Source: Alloactinosynnema sp. L-07 (lineage in GTDB: Bacteria > Actinomycetota > Actinomycetes > Mycobacteriales > Pseudonocardiaceae). Taken from it: 64,000 bases of DNA. The stretch covers positions 6,572,001 through 6,636,000 of the forward strand of contig NZ_LN850107.1 in assembly GCF_900070365.1 (NCBI RefSeq), written 5' to 3'. The notes below the pieces were generated by a model. That model made no database searches. It was not told the DNA's origin and worked only from the letters and a program-made list of their open reading frames with translations. Positions 25,823 to 34,184 of the stretch are shown here, piece after piece. The position numbers and the translations under genes are program-made. Each line of letters starts with the position of its first letter. Positions within the stretch are counted from its first letter, which is position 1.

Positions 25823-26586
25823 GCGTTCTCGCGCTGGAACGTGCGCACGCCCCAGAACACGCCGAGCACGGTCATCGCGAACAGCACGAGTGAGCCGGTG
25901 AGCAGCGCGTCGGTGGTGAAGTCGCCGCGGAACGACGCGCGTTCGGCGTCGACGACGTGGGTGAACGGGTTCCAGCGGGAGACGTTGTAGAGCCACTCCG
26001 GCGCCAGGCCCTGGGTGATCGGGATGAAGATTCCCGACAGCAGCAGGATCGGCATCAGCACCGTGTTCAGGATCGCTGGGAACGCGTTCTCGTCCTTGAT
26101 CCGCAGCGCCAGCGCGTAGGAGCAGGACGACAGCGTCACCGACATCAGCCCGACGATCACCAGGGTCAACACGATCGCGCCGAACGACGCTTTCAGGTCG
26201 AAGATCAGGTACGCCAGGATAATGATCATGATCGCCTGGACCACGGTCTGCAGCGCGTCGCGCAGCACCCGGCCCAGCAGCAGGGCCGTCCGGCTGACCG
26301 GGGTCACCCGCAGTCGCTCGACCACGCCCGTGCGCAGCTCCGCCAGCAGGTTGAAGCCGACGAAAGAGCTGCCGAACAGGGCGATCTGGACGATCAGCGC
26401 CGGGGTCAGGATCTGCCACGCCGTGCCAGGCGGGAACCCTGGCGTGTTCTCGGTGATCGACTCCAGCAGCGGGCCGAAGAAGAAGAGGTACAGCACGGGC
26501 TGCATCAGCCCGATCATGATCCACGCCGGGTTGCGCAGGGCCAGGACCATGTCGCGGCGGAAGATCAGCCAGATGTCACGCAACAT
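25819..26586 (-). CDS. ABC-2 type transporter permease (DrrB-like)
   Basis: This 255-aa protein has about six transmembrane helices and the ABC-2 family layout of daunorubicin/doxorubicin exporters (RVTPVSRTALLLGRVLRDA before helix 3). It is the membrane part of the exporter whose ATPase precedes it; the two genes overlap by 11 bp. Together with the PadR gene they form a drug- or lipid-export operon. The substrate is not readable from sequence. Confidence 0.9.
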   Translation of the reverse strand: MLRDIWLIFRRDMVLALRNPAWIMIGLMQPVLYLFFFGPLLESITENTPGFPPGTAWQILTPALIVQIALFGSSFVGFNLLAELRTGVVERLRVTPVSRTALLLGRVLRDALQTVVQAIMIIILAYLIFDLKASFGAIVLTLVIVGLMSVTLSSCSYALALRIKDENAFPAILNTVLMPILLLSGIFIPITQGLAPEWLYNVSRWNPFTHVVDAERASFRGDFTTDALLTGSLVLFAMTVLGVFWGVRTFQRENA

Positions 26587-27565
26587 CGGTGGGCTCCTTC
26601 TGCTCGTCGGTGCCCAACTCGGCGTCGCGCAGGCTGCGGCCGGTCAGGGTGAGGAAGACGTCGTCCAGGGTCGGCTGGAGCACCTGCAGCGACGTGGTGG
26701 CGATGCCCGCCGCGTCCAGCGCGCGCAGCAGCTCGGGTAGCGCCAGGTCGCCGCGCGGCACGCGGAACTCGACCGCCGCGTCGCGGCCGCGCACCTCGGA
26801 CGCGCCGGTGATGTTCTCGGCGATGGCCGTGGTCTTGGCGACCTCGACGGCCTCGACGCCCACGGTGACCAGGTCGCCGGACACCTTGGCCTTGAGCGCG
26901 GCCGGGGTGCCCTCGGCGACGATCGAGCCGTTGTCGATCACCAGGATGCGGTCGCACAGCGCGTCCGCTTCCTCCAGATAGTGCGTGGTCAGGAAGACCG
27001 TCGTGCCGTGGTCGGCGCGCAGGGAGTGGATGTGCTGCCACAGGTTGGCCCGGCTCTGCGGGTCCAGCGCGGCCGTCGGCTCGTCGAGGAAGACGAGCTT
27101 CGGGTCGTGCACCAGGCCCAGCGCCACGTCGAGCCTGCGCCGCTGGCCGCCGGACAGGGTTTTGACCAGCCGCTGGTCGAGTCCGGCCAGGTCCAGCCGC
27201 TCGGCGAGTACGGCCGAACGTGCGCGCGCGTCGGCCTTGGACAGCCCGTAGAGCCTGCCCTGCAGTTCCATCTCCTCGATGACCTTCGAGTCCGGCGTGC
27301 CGCCGGTGGCCTGGGCGACGTAGCCGATCTTGCGCCGGACCCCCACCGGGTCGCTGGTCAGGTCGCTGCCCGCGACGGTCGCCGTGCCCGCTGTGGGCTT
27401 GAGCAGCGTTGTCAGCATCCGCAGGGTCGTCGTCTTCCCGGCGCCGTTCGGGCCGAGGAAGCCGACCAGCTCCCCGGCCGCGACGTCGAGATCCACCCCC
27501 CGCACCGCTTCGACGGTTCGGCCGCGCGTCCGGAAGGTCCGGGCGAGGCCGCGTGCCTCGATCAT
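26576..27565 (-). CDS. ABC transporter ATPase (DrrA-like)
   Basis: This 329-aa nucleotide-binding subunit has Walker A GPNGAGKTTTL, Q-loop YVAQATGG, signature LSGGQRRRLDVAL, Walker B LVFLDEPTAALDP and switch His in LTTHYLEEAD. A C-terminal DrrA-type extension of about 100 residues follows. ATG at 27565 is chosen for GGGGGC upstream and the conserved IEARGLARTF start. Expression is probably controlled by the upstream PadR protein through the repeated TCAANNTTGA sites. Confidence 0.95.
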   Translation of the reverse strand: MIEARGLARTFRTRGRTVEAVRGVDLDVAAGELVGFLGPNGAGKTTTLRMLTTLLKPTAGTATVAGSDLTSDPVGVRRKIGYVAQATGGTPDSKVIEEMELQGRLYGLSKADARARSAVLAERLDLAGLDQRLVKTLSGGQRRRLDVALGLVHDPKLVFLDEPTAALDPQSRANLWQHIHSLRADHGTTVFLTTHYLEEADALCDRILVIDNGSIVAEGTPAALKAKVSGDLVTVGVEAVEVAKTTAIAENITGASEVRGRDAAVEFRVPRGDLALPELLRALDAAGIATTSLQVLQPTLDDVFLTLTGRSLRDAELGTDEQKEPTDVA

Positions 27566-27573
27566 GGTGCCCC

Positions 27574-27647
27574 CACTAGTCAAGTTTGATTACCTTGCCT
27601 CGTTCGGAAGGATGCCCTAGTCGCAGGCACTAGTCAAAGTTGAATAC
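27574..27647. promoter_or_regulatory. Repeated PadR-type operator CACTAGTCAANNTTGA
   Basis: CACTAGTCAAGTTTGAT (from 27574) and CACTAGTCAAAGTTGAA (from 27628) are near-identical direct repeats 54 bases apart, each holding a TCAANNTTGA palindrome. One lies nine bases upstream of the ABC ATPase start. The other lies inside the last codons of the PadR gene. Confidence 0.6.
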
Positions 27648-28192
27648 TGGCCCAGCTCGTACGCACCGGACTCGATCTTCGACAGCAGCTCGGCCGCCCA
27701 CGCCGCATCGGCTGCCACCTGCCCCAGCCACAGGTTGGCCTGGTCGATCACGTGCAGCGGGGTGTCCGGGCCCGGTTCCGCGCGCCACTGCCGCAGGTTG
27801 ACCAGGTCGGCCTCCAGCCGCAGGATTCGCTCGCGGATCATCGCCGCGGCCTCCGCGTGGCTGAGCACCGGAAGCATCGTGATCGCGGCGTTGAGCATCC
27901 ACGGGTCGCGGGTGTGTCGCAGGCCCTCGCGGACCAGCCGCTTCAGCTCGACCATGCCCGCCTCGGTGATCCGGTACACCGTACGTTCCGGACCGGCCGC
28001 ACCCGGCTCGGCGTGCAGCTCGTCGATCAGCTTGTCGGCGGCCGCCTTGCGGATCGCGTGGTAGATCGAGCCGGGCTTGATCCGCGCCCACTCATCGGCC
28101 CGCCAGCTCACCAGCTTGGTCCTGACCTGGTATCCGTGGGCGCCGCCCGCCAGCAGGATGACGCCCAGTACGAGCATCCGTGTGGCCGACAT
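27617..28192 (-). CDS. PadR family transcriptional regulator
   Basis: This 191-aa protein has an N-terminal winged helix (MLVLGVILLAGGAHGYQVR, KPGSIYHAIRKAA, VYRITEAGMVELKRLV) and a helical PadR C-domain (Vir_act_alpha_C). It typically represses multidrug ABC exporters and is released by the drug. The ATG has GGAGG upstream. It is transcribed into the DrrA/DrrB-like genes 52 bases downstream, and its own 3' end contains one of two putative operators. It diverges from metG. Confidence 0.9.
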   Translation of the reverse strand: MSATRMLVLGVILLAGGAHGYQVRTKLVSWRADEWARIKPGSIYHAIRKAAADKLIDELHAEPGAAGPERTVYRITEAGMVELKRLVREGLRHTRDPWMLNAAITMLPVLSHAEAAAMIRERILRLEADLVNLRQWRAEPGPDTPLHVIDQANLWLGQVAADAAWAAELLSKIESGAYELGQYSTLTSACD

Positions 28193-28227
28193 CGTGTCCT
28201 CCGTGCACCCGCTCCAACCGACCTCCG

Positions 28228-28233
28228 TAGGCT
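28228..28233 (+). promoter_or_regulatory. -10 box TAGGCT of metG
   Basis: TAGGCT lies eight bases before the metG ATG. Extended by one base it reads as TAGCCT on the other strand, so the same sequence could serve the divergent PadR gene. Confidence 0.4.
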
Positions 28234-28241
28234 AAGCCGTC

Positions 28242-30032
28242 ATGAGCGCCCCCGTGTTGACCGCGGTGGCCTGGCCCTACGCCAACGGCCCCCGCCATAT
28301 CGGTCACGTCTCCGGATTCGGTGTCCCTTCGGACGTCTTCTCCCGCTACATGCGAATGTCCGGTCACCGGGTGCTCATGGTCAGCGGGACCGACGAGCAC
28401 GGGACCCCGATCTCGGTCCAGGCCGACAAAGAGAACCTGACCACCCGCGAGCTGGCGGACAAGTACAACCGGGTCATCGCCGAGGACCTGCAAGGTCTCG
28501 GCCTGTCCTACGACCTGTTCACCCGCACCACCACCGGCAACCACTACCAGGTCGTGCAGGAGCTGTTCCTCGCGCTCTGGCGCAACGGGTACGTGCAGGC
28601 CAAGACCCAGATGGGCGCGATCAGCCCGTCGACCGGCCGCACCCTGCCCGACCGCTACATCGAGGGCACCTGTCCGATCTGCGGCTACGACGGCGCCCGC
28701 GGCGACCAGTGCGACAACTGCGGCAACCAGCTCGACCCGATCGACCTGAAGAACCCGCGCTCGAAGATCAACGGCGAGACCCCGAAGTTCGTCGAGACCG
28801 AGCACCTGTTCCTCGACCTGCCCGCGTTCTCCGAGGCGCTGGGCTCGTGGCTGTCCACCCGCAAGGAGTGGCGGCCCAACGTGCTCAAGTTCAGCGAGAA
28901 CCTGCTCAAGGACATGCGCCCGCGCGCGATCACCCGCGACATCGACTGGGGTGTCCCGGTCCCGCTCGACGGGTGGCGCGACGCGCCGATGAAGAAGTTC
29001 TACGTCTGGTTCGACGCGGTGATCGGCTACCTGTCGGCCAGCGTCGAGTGGGCCCGCCGCACCGGCGACGCCGACGCCTGGAAGGAGTTCTGGACCGACC
29101 CGGCCCAGGGCTACTACTTCATGGGCAAGGACAACATCGTCTTCCACTCGCTGATCTGGCCCTCGCTGCTGCTGGGCCAGAACGGCGCGGGCGACAAGGG
29201 CGGCGAAGCGGGCGCGTTCGGCACCCTCAACCTGCCAACCGAGGTCGTCTCCAGCGAGTTTCTGACGATGAGCGGGTCGAAGTTCTCGACCTCGCGCGGC
29301 ACGGTCATCTACGTGCGGGACTTCCTCAAGGAGTTCGGTCCGGACACGCTGCGCTACTTCATCTCGGTGGCGGGCCCGGAGAACCAGGACACCGACTTCA
29401 CCTGGGACGAGTTCGTCCGGCGGAGCAACTTCGAGCTGGCCAACGAGTGGGGCAACCTGGTCAACCGGTCGATCTCGATGGCGCACAAGAACGTCGGTGC
29501 CATCCCGGCGCCGACCGCGCCGACCGCGGCCGACGCCGAGCTGAAGGCGTTGGTCCGCAAGGCGTTCGACACCGTCGGGGACAACCTGCGCCGCTCGCGG
29601 TTCAAGGCGGCGGCGTCGGAGGCGATGCGGGTGGTCGGCGCGGCGAACAAGTACCTGTCCGACGAGGAGCCCTGGAAGCGCAAGGACGACCCGGCCCGCC
29701 GGGACACCATCCTGCACACCGCGCTGCAGGTCGTCGCCGACGCGAACACGCTGCTCACGCCGTTCCTGCCGCACTCGGCGCAGAAGGTGCACGAGGCGCT
29801 GGGCGGCAAGGGTGTCTGGGCCTCGCAGCCCGACCTGCGCGAGGTCACCGACCTCGACGACCCGAGCATCCAGTACCCGGTGCTGACCGGCGACTACGCC
29901 AGTGACCAGGCGAAGTGGGAGTCGGTGGACATCGAGGTCGGCAGGCCGCTGGAGAAGCCGACCCCGCTGTTCCCCAAGCTCGACCCCGAGCTCGGCGAGA
30001 CCGGGCCGGAGTGGGCACCGATCGTTAAGTGA
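28242..30032 (+). CDS. metG: Methionyl-tRNA synthetase
   Basis: This 596-aa class I aminoacyl-tRNA synthetase charges tRNA-Met. It has the HIGH motif in [12 protein letters not shown], zinc-binding cysteines in [18 protein letters not shown], and a KMSKS loop in the form KFSTSRG, where the last lysine-serine is altered as in several actinobacteria. A helical anticodon domain follows and there is no EMAP extension. Orthologue of Rv1007c. The TatD gene overlaps its stop by 4 bp. Confidence 0.97.
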   Translation: MSAPVLTAVAWPYANGPRHIGHVSGFGVPSDVFSRYMRMSGHRVLMVSGTDEHGTPISVQADKENLTTRELADKYNRVIAEDLQGLGLSYDLFTRTTTGNHYQVVQELFLALWRNGYVQAKTQMGAISPSTGRTLPDRYIEGTCPICGYDGARGDQCDNCGNQLDPIDLKNPRSKINGETPKFVETEHLFLDLPAFSEALGSWLSTRKEWRPNVLKFSENLLKDMRPRAITRDIDWGVPVPLDGWRDAPMKKFYVWFDAVIGYLSASVEWARRTGDADAWKEFWTDPAQGYYFMGKDNIVFHSLIWPSLLLGQNGAGDKGGEAGAFGTLNLPTEVVSSEFLTMSGSKFSTSRGTVIYVRDFLKEFGPDTLRYFISVAGPENQDTDFTWDEFVRRSNFELANEWGNLVNRSISMAHKNVGAIPAPTAPTAADAELKALVRKAFDTVGDNLRRSRFKAAASEAMRVVGAANKYLSDEEPWKRKDDPARRDTILHTALQVVADANTLLTPFLPHSAQKVHEALGGKGVWASQPDLREVTDLDDPSIQYPVLTGDYASDQAKWESVDIEVGRPLEKPTPLFPKLDPELGETGPEWAPIVK

Positions 30033-30889
30033 CCCCACGCAAAGGCGAGTCACCACCGCTGCCGGAACCTCTTCCGGCAGCGGTGGTCGACGCTCACACC
30101 CACCTCGATGCCTGTGGTGCCAAGGATTCCGCGTCGGTCATCGAGATCCTCGACCGCGCGTCGTCGGTGGGTGTGACCCGCGTGATCACCGTCGGCGACG
30201 ACCTCGACTCCGCCGTGTGGGCGGCTGAGGCGTCCACTTGGGACGATCGACTGTTTGCCGCCGTCGCCGTCCACCCGACCCGCACGTCCGGGTTCGGCGA
30301 CGCCGACAAGGCGGTGCTGGAGGACCTGGCCCGGCGGCCGCGCGTCGTCGCGGTCGGCGAGACCGGCCTCGACTACTACTGGGACTACTCGACGCCGCAG
30401 GAGCAGGACGCGGCGTTCCGCTGGCACATCGACCTCGCCAAGCGGGTCGGCAAGGCGCTGATGATCCATGACCGCGACGCCCACGAGGACATCCTGCGGG
30501 TGCTCACCGAGGAAGGATCACCGGAAAAGGTGGTCTTCCACTGTTTCTCGGGTGATCTCGACTTCGCTCGGCGCTGTGTCGAACGCGGCTACGTGCTGTC
30601 CTTCGCCGGTCCGGTGACCTTCCGCAACGCGAAAGACCTGCGAGAAGCCGCCGCTTTCGTGCCCGCCGACCAGCTGCTGGTCGAGACCGACGCGCCTTTC
30701 CTCACACCTCACCCGTTCCGCGGTCGCCCGAACGAGTCGTACGCCGTCGCGTACACCGTCCGGGATCTCGCGGCCCTGCGCGGGGTCGATGTGGCCGAGC
30801 TCGCAAACGCCGTGTCCGCAACCGCTCAGCGCGTCTTTTCGTTGCCCGCCGTGACATCGGACCTTCCGAACGGTGAGGGGTTGGTATGA
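30029..30889 (+). CDS. TatD family metal-dependent DNase
   Basis: This 286-aa TIM-barrel hydrolase has [33 protein letters not shown] and [14 protein letters not shown], which supply the metal-binding His, Glu and Asp residues. TatD proteins are 3'-5' exonucleases and deoxyribonucleases. The GTG start overlaps the metG stop (GTGA), matching the Rv1007c/Rv1008 pairing. A promoter-sized gap of 184 bases separates it from rpfB. Confidence 0.93.
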   Translation: MTPRKGESPPLPEPLPAAVVDAHTHLDACGAKDSASVIEILDRASSVGVTRVITVGDDLDSAVWAAEASTWDDRLFAAVAVHPTRTSGFGDADKAVLEDLARRPRVVAVGETGLDYYWDYSTPQEQDAAFRWHIDLAKRVGKALMIHDRDAHEDILRVLTEEGSPEKVVFHCFSGDLDFARRCVERGYVLSFAGPVTFRNAKDLREAAAFVPADQLLVETDAPFLTPHPFRGRPNESYAVAYTVRDLAALRGVDVAELANAVSATAQRVFSLPAVTSDLPNGEGLV

Positions 30890-31073
30890 ACGGGGGAGTG
30901 AATTGCTCCACCGGTGGTGTGACAGGGTTCACGACATTGCCGGATGTGTTTGCGCAACCCTCCCGCTCTCGTTACTGTCCCGTGACCGATCGAGCTGAGG
31001 CGCACCCGTCTCGGCTACCCGGAGCCTCGAAGCGTGGGGAACATGGCTCCCGCCTCCTGGAGGAACAGCTCTC

Positions 31074-32552
31074 GTGAGTGGCAAACAGGCAGACGGCTTC
31101 GCCGACACCGACTGGTTCACGCCCGTCACCGTCGGCGCCGGCACCCTTGACGAAGACTTCAGGGCGTGGCGGTCGGAGTTCCCGGCATACGACTGGGACA
31201 GCGGGACTGACTCCGGATACTCGTCGTCGCTGAGCATCACCGACCAAGACGTGCGCCACGCGCTCGGCCCGCAGGCCGACGAGATCATGGAGCACGCTGG
31301 CGTCGACGTCGACGAGCTGATCAGGCTCATCAACGCCGAGACCACCGTCCTGCCGGTCATCCCGGACGAGATCTCGTCCGACCCGCAGCCGCTCAAGGTC
31401 GCCGCCGACGAGCCCGCGCCCGGCCTCGTGGCCGCGGTCCGCCGCTGGAAGTCCTCGTTCCTCAAGGCCACCATCGCAGCCGTGCTCGTCAGCCTCATCG
31501 GCGGCGGCGCCGCGGCGATCGCGATGAACAACTCGGTCACCGTCGACATCGACGGCCAGGCCCGCAAGGTCAGCACCTACGCCGACACTGTCGGCGAGGT
31601 CCTGCAGGAGGAAGGCATCACCGTCGGCGCGCACGACGCCGTGAGCCCCTCCCCGGCCGCCGAGATCGGCGACGACGGCCACATCGTCCTGCAGCGCGGC
31701 CGCGAACTGCACATGACCGTCGACGGCGAGAAGCGCGACGCGTGGGTCCGCTCGACCAACCTCAGCGAGGCGTTGCGACAGGCCAACGCCCCCGTGCAGG
31801 GTTCCTGGATGTCGATGGGCGGCGACGCGAACGTGCCCCTTGAGGGCCTTTCGGTCGAGATCAAGACCGCCAAGCAGATCACCCTGTTCGACGGCGGCAA
31901 CGCCCCCGCCCCGATCACCACCAACGCGGTGACGGTGCAGGAACTGCTCGACCAGCTCAAGCTGACCGTCGGCCCGCAGGACACGATCACCCCCGGCGGC
32001 GACCTCAAGATCACCAACGGCGCCGAGGTCCGCATCTCGCGCACCGGCGTCACGGTCGTCAACCAGACCGAGCCGGTCGCCCCTCCGGTGCAGAAGATCG
32101 AAGACCCGGAGATGGACAAGGGCAAGGAAACGGTCGTCGACCCGGGTGCCCCCGGCGAGCGCATCGCGACCTACCGCATCACCCAGAAGAACGGCAAAGA
32201 GGTCAAGCGCGAGGAAATCGGCGCGAAGGTGACCCTGGAGCCCAAGCCGAAGATCGTGAAGATCGGCACCAAGAAGCCCCCGGTGCCCGTCATCCCCGAC
32301 GGCGAGGTCTGGGACCGGCTCGCGCACTGCGAGGCCACCGGCAACTGGGCCATCAACACCGGCAACGGCTACTACGGCGGCCTGCAGTTCAACAAGAGCA
32401 CCTGGGACTCCAACGGCGGCGGCCAGTACGCGGCCTACCCACACCAGGCCAGCCGCGAGCAGCAGATCGCCATCGCCACCAAGGTCCGCGACGCCCGCGG
32501 CGGCTACAGCGCCTGGCCCGGCTGCGCCCGCAAGCTCGGCCTGCCCACCTGA
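31074..32552 (+). CDS. rpfB: Resuscitation-promoting factor RpfB-like lytic transglycosylase
   Basis: This 492-aa protein has a long cytoplasmic N-terminus (about 125 residues), one transmembrane helix (about 129-150), three DUF348 repeats (SVTVDIDGQ..., about 153-320), a G5-like domain and a C-terminal Rpf catalytic domain (from 411). The Rpf domain reads WDRLAHCEATGNWAINTGNG and carries the catalytic Glu and the Cys pair. It cleaves peptidoglycan to restart growth of dormant cells. The N-terminal cytoplasmic part is longer than in mycobacterial RpfB. GTG follows GGAGGAACAG. Orthologue of Rv1009 by content and order. Confidence 0.93.
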   Translation: MSGKQADGFADTDWFTPVTVGAGTLDEDFRAWRSEFPAYDWDSGTDSGYSSSLSITDQDVRHALGPQADEIMEHAGVDVDELIRLINAETTVLPVIPDEISSDPQPLKVAADEPAPGLVAAVRRWKSSFLKATIAAVLVSLIGGGAAAIAMNNSVTVDIDGQARKVSTYADTVGEVLQEEGITVGAHDAVSPSPAAEIGDDGHIVLQRGRELHMTVDGEKRDAWVRSTNLSEALRQANAPVQGSWMSMGGDANVPLEGLSVEIKTAKQITLFDGGNAPAPITTNAVTVQELLDQLKLTVGPQDTITPGGDLKITNGAEVRISRTGVTVVNQTEPVAPPVQKIEDPEMDKGKETVVDPGAPGERIATYRITQKNGKEVKREEIGAKVTLEPKPKIVKIGTKKPPVPVIPDGEVWDRLAHCEATGNWAINTGNGYYGGLQFNKSTWDSNGGGQYAAYPHQASREQQIAIATKVRDARGGYSAWPGCARKLGLPT

Positions 32553-32645
32553 GCTAGCCCGCCTCCCCGCATTTTTGACTGTTGGTCGCGTGATCGGGTT
32601 AGCTCGCGTCGTGCGGGCACCGTGGTCCGGTTGCGTCACGGTCCC

Positions 32646-32828
32646 CTAAGGCTGCGGATTTGACGAAGTCGGCCACCCCTGCGGGGGTGGCCGTTTCGCA
32701 TCGATTGTGGTCACGGCGGGCGCGGCTTGGCTGTGCGGGTTTCCCACGAGCAGCATCGTCGCCCCGCCGCCGAGCACCAGCGCCACGGCCGCGACACCTG
32801 ACAGAACGTCCCCCAGAACCTTCTTCAT
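32646..32828 (-). CDS. Small exported or membrane peptide
   Basis: This 60-aa ORF reads MKKVLGDVLSGVAAVALVLG and continues through a hydrophobic segment to a Pro-rich tail, like a small signal-anchored or secreted peptide. GGGAAGGTC lies just upstream of the ATG. Its last third overlaps a GC hairpin at 32671-32692, so the 3' part may be a terminator read as protein. Moderate doubt remains over whether it is a gene. Confidence 0.4.
   Translation of the reverse strand: MKKVLGDVLSGVAAVALVLGGGATMLLVGNPHSQAAPAVTTIDAKRPPPQGWPTSSNPQP
32671..32692 (+). terminator. Hairpin terminator after rpfB
   Basis: GGCCACCCC and GGGGTGGCC pair across a 4-base loop and are followed by GTTTCG, 119 bases after the rpfB stop. 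Confidence 0.6.
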
Positions 32829-32951
32829 GACCTTCCCTTCAGCGCCCTCATGCCATCGAGCCTGCCTTCGGGCGGGGCACGCGGGCATCGGTCCGCAGTC
32901 GGGTCCTGGGACCGCAGCGAGTCATCCCGTAGGACTACCGACCCCTAGGGA

Positions 32952-32957
32952 TAGGCT
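32952..32957 (+). promoter_or_regulatory. Leaderless -10 box TAGGCT of rsmA
   Basis: TAGGCT ends exactly six bases before the GTG at 32964; no ribosome site is present. Confidence 0.55.
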
Positions 32958-32963
32958 CCGTTG

Positions 32964-33806
32964 GTGACTGGTCCTGCCCTGCTCGGCCCCGCTGACGTCC
33001 GCAAGCTCGCAGGCGACCTCGACGTCCGCCCGACCAAGAAGCTCGGCCAGAACTTCGTCCACGACCCCAACACCGTCCGCCGCATCGTCACCGCCGCCCA
33101 CCTAGGGGATGACGACATCGTGCTGGAGGTGGGGCCCGGTCTCGGCTCGCTCACCTTGGCGCTGCTCCCAGCCTGCAGGCAGCTGCTGGCCGTCGAGATC
33201 GACCCCGTCCTGGCCAAGCGACTCCCGGTCACAGTCGGCGAGCGCGCCCCCGAATTGGCCGACCGGCTGCACGTCCTGGAAGCCGACGCCATGCGCGTCA
33301 AAGCCGACCAACTCGCCGCCGCGCCGACCGCGCTGGTCGCGAACCTGCCCTACAACGTCGCCGTCCCCGTCGTCCTGCACCTGCTGGCCGAGCTGCCGAG
33401 CCTGCGGACCGTCCTCGTCATGGTCCAGGCCGAGGTCGCCGACCGGATGGCCGCGGGGCCGGGCTCGAAGGTCTACGGCGTGCCCAGCGTCAAGGTCGCT
33501 TGGTACTCCGAGGCCAAGCGGGTGGCCACCGTGCCCCGCGCGGTCTTCTGGCCGGTGCCCAACGTCGACTCCGCCCTGGTCCTCATGACCCGCCGCGAAT
33601 CCCCGGACGCCGACCGGCAGGCCGTCTTCGCCGTCGTCGACGCCGCCTTCGCCCAGCGGCGCAAGACGCTGCGGGCCGCGCTGGCGGGCTGGGCGGGGTC
33701 GGCGGCGCGGGCGGAGGAGATCCTGATCAAGGCCGGAGTCGATCCCGGCCTGCGCGGTGAGCAGCTCACCGTCGACGCGTTCGTCCGGATAGCCCAACAA
33801 CGCTGA
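32964..33806 (+). CDS. rsmA: 16S rRNA adenine N6,N6-dimethyltransferase
   Basis: This 280-aa KsgA-family enzyme dimethylates A1518 and A1519 in 16S rRNA. It has [13 protein letters not shown], the SAM motif [14 protein letters not shown] and the catalytic NLPY ([11 protein letters not shown]). The C-terminal part ([16 protein letters not shown]) is typical. The leaderless GTG at 32964 is preferred over the TTG three bases earlier. It lies downstream of rpfB as in Rv1009/Rv1010. Confidence 0.96.
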   Translation: MTGPALLGPADVRKLAGDLDVRPTKKLGQNFVHDPNTVRRIVTAAHLGDDDIVLEVGPGLGSLTLALLPACRQLLAVEIDPVLAKRLPVTVGERAPELADRLHVLEADAMRVKADQLAAAPTALVANLPYNVAVPVVLHLLAELPSLRTVLVMVQAEVADRMAAGPGSKVYGVPSVKVAWYSEAKRVATVPRAVFWPVPNVDSALVLMTRRESPDADRQAVFAVVDAAFAQRRKTLRAALAGWAGSAARAEEILIKAGVDPGLRGEQLTVDAFVRIAQQR

Positions 33807-33897
33807 ATCCAGAGCACTCCGAGAGTGTGACGTTGGGAACGTGGGCCCATCTACCTGCGGTTGGCGGCTTGCGTACAGCCCACCCGATCGGGTCTAC

Positions 33898-33997
33898 TCG
33901 TTATGCATCCATCCCGAGCGGCCGAGAGATCTGGCTCTGCGACGCCGCAGCAACCACCCATCGTTGGGCAGGTGCTACCGCCAGGAGCGATGGAGGA
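33898..33997 (+). ncRNA. SAM-I (S-box) riboswitch
   Basis: The S-box core is recognisable in order. P1 is TCCATC (33908-33913) with GATGGA (33989-33994). GAGCGGC and the kink-turn GAGA follow, with a P2 loop containing CTGG (33931-33934), then GCCGCAGCAACC and P3 CCCA/TGGG. AGGTGCTA comes next, and CCAG (33981-33984) can form the pseudoknot with CTGG. It lies 188 bases upstream of a MetN-like gene, which fits methionine control. The 3' strand of P1 overlaps the GGAGGA ribosome site of the small leader ORF, so SAM binding should hide that site (inference). Confidence 0.85.
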
Positions 33998-34005
33998 ATA
34001 CACCG

Positions 34006-34089
34006 ATGGGCATTCTGACGAGCAGGCGGGTCATAGACCACTGCAGGCGAACGGCGATGGCGTGTCGCCGAATGCGCGTATCCAGCTGA
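34006..34089 (+). CDS. 27-aa putative attenuator leader peptide
   Basis: ATG at 34006 follows GGAGGA. The peptide is MGILTSRRVIDHCRRTAMAC followed by RRMRVSS. It resembles the RR-x-x-D-x-CR leader peptides found before sulfur-amino-acid genes in actinobacteria, where stalling at Cys or Arg codons is thought to sense cysteine. It has two Cys codons. It sits between the SAM-I riboswitch and the MetN-like gene. A hairpin at 34130-34148 may be the responding structure. Confidence 0.65.
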   Translation: MGILTSRRVIDHCRRTAMACRRMRVSS

Positions 34090-34129
34090 TCTGCGCGTAC
34101 TTCGTCCTCTTCCTGCACCCAGCCCCGGC

Positions 34130-34148
34130 AAGGTCCTTCACGGACCTT
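34130..34148 (+). promoter_or_regulatory. Small hairpin downstream of the leader peptide
   Basis: AAGGTCC and GGACCTT pair over a 5-base loop, 40 bases after the leader stop and 36 bases before the ATPase start. It is too weak to be a classic terminator on its own but could be part of an attenuator. Confidence 0.35.
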
Positions 34149-34184
34149 CCAGCGGGCTGCCGTCACGCCTCGTTGGAGTAGATC

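Noticed and set aside
30890..31073. c-di-AMP (ydaO) riboswitch before rpfB, as in some actinobacterial rpf genes
   Set aside because: I could not find the conserved core motifs in this 184-bp leader; a covariance search would be needed to revive it.
33827..34018. Plus-strand ORFs covering the leader of the MetN-like gene
   Set aside because: They overlap the SAM-I aptamer in several frames and have no own ribosome site; only the 27-codon leader has one.
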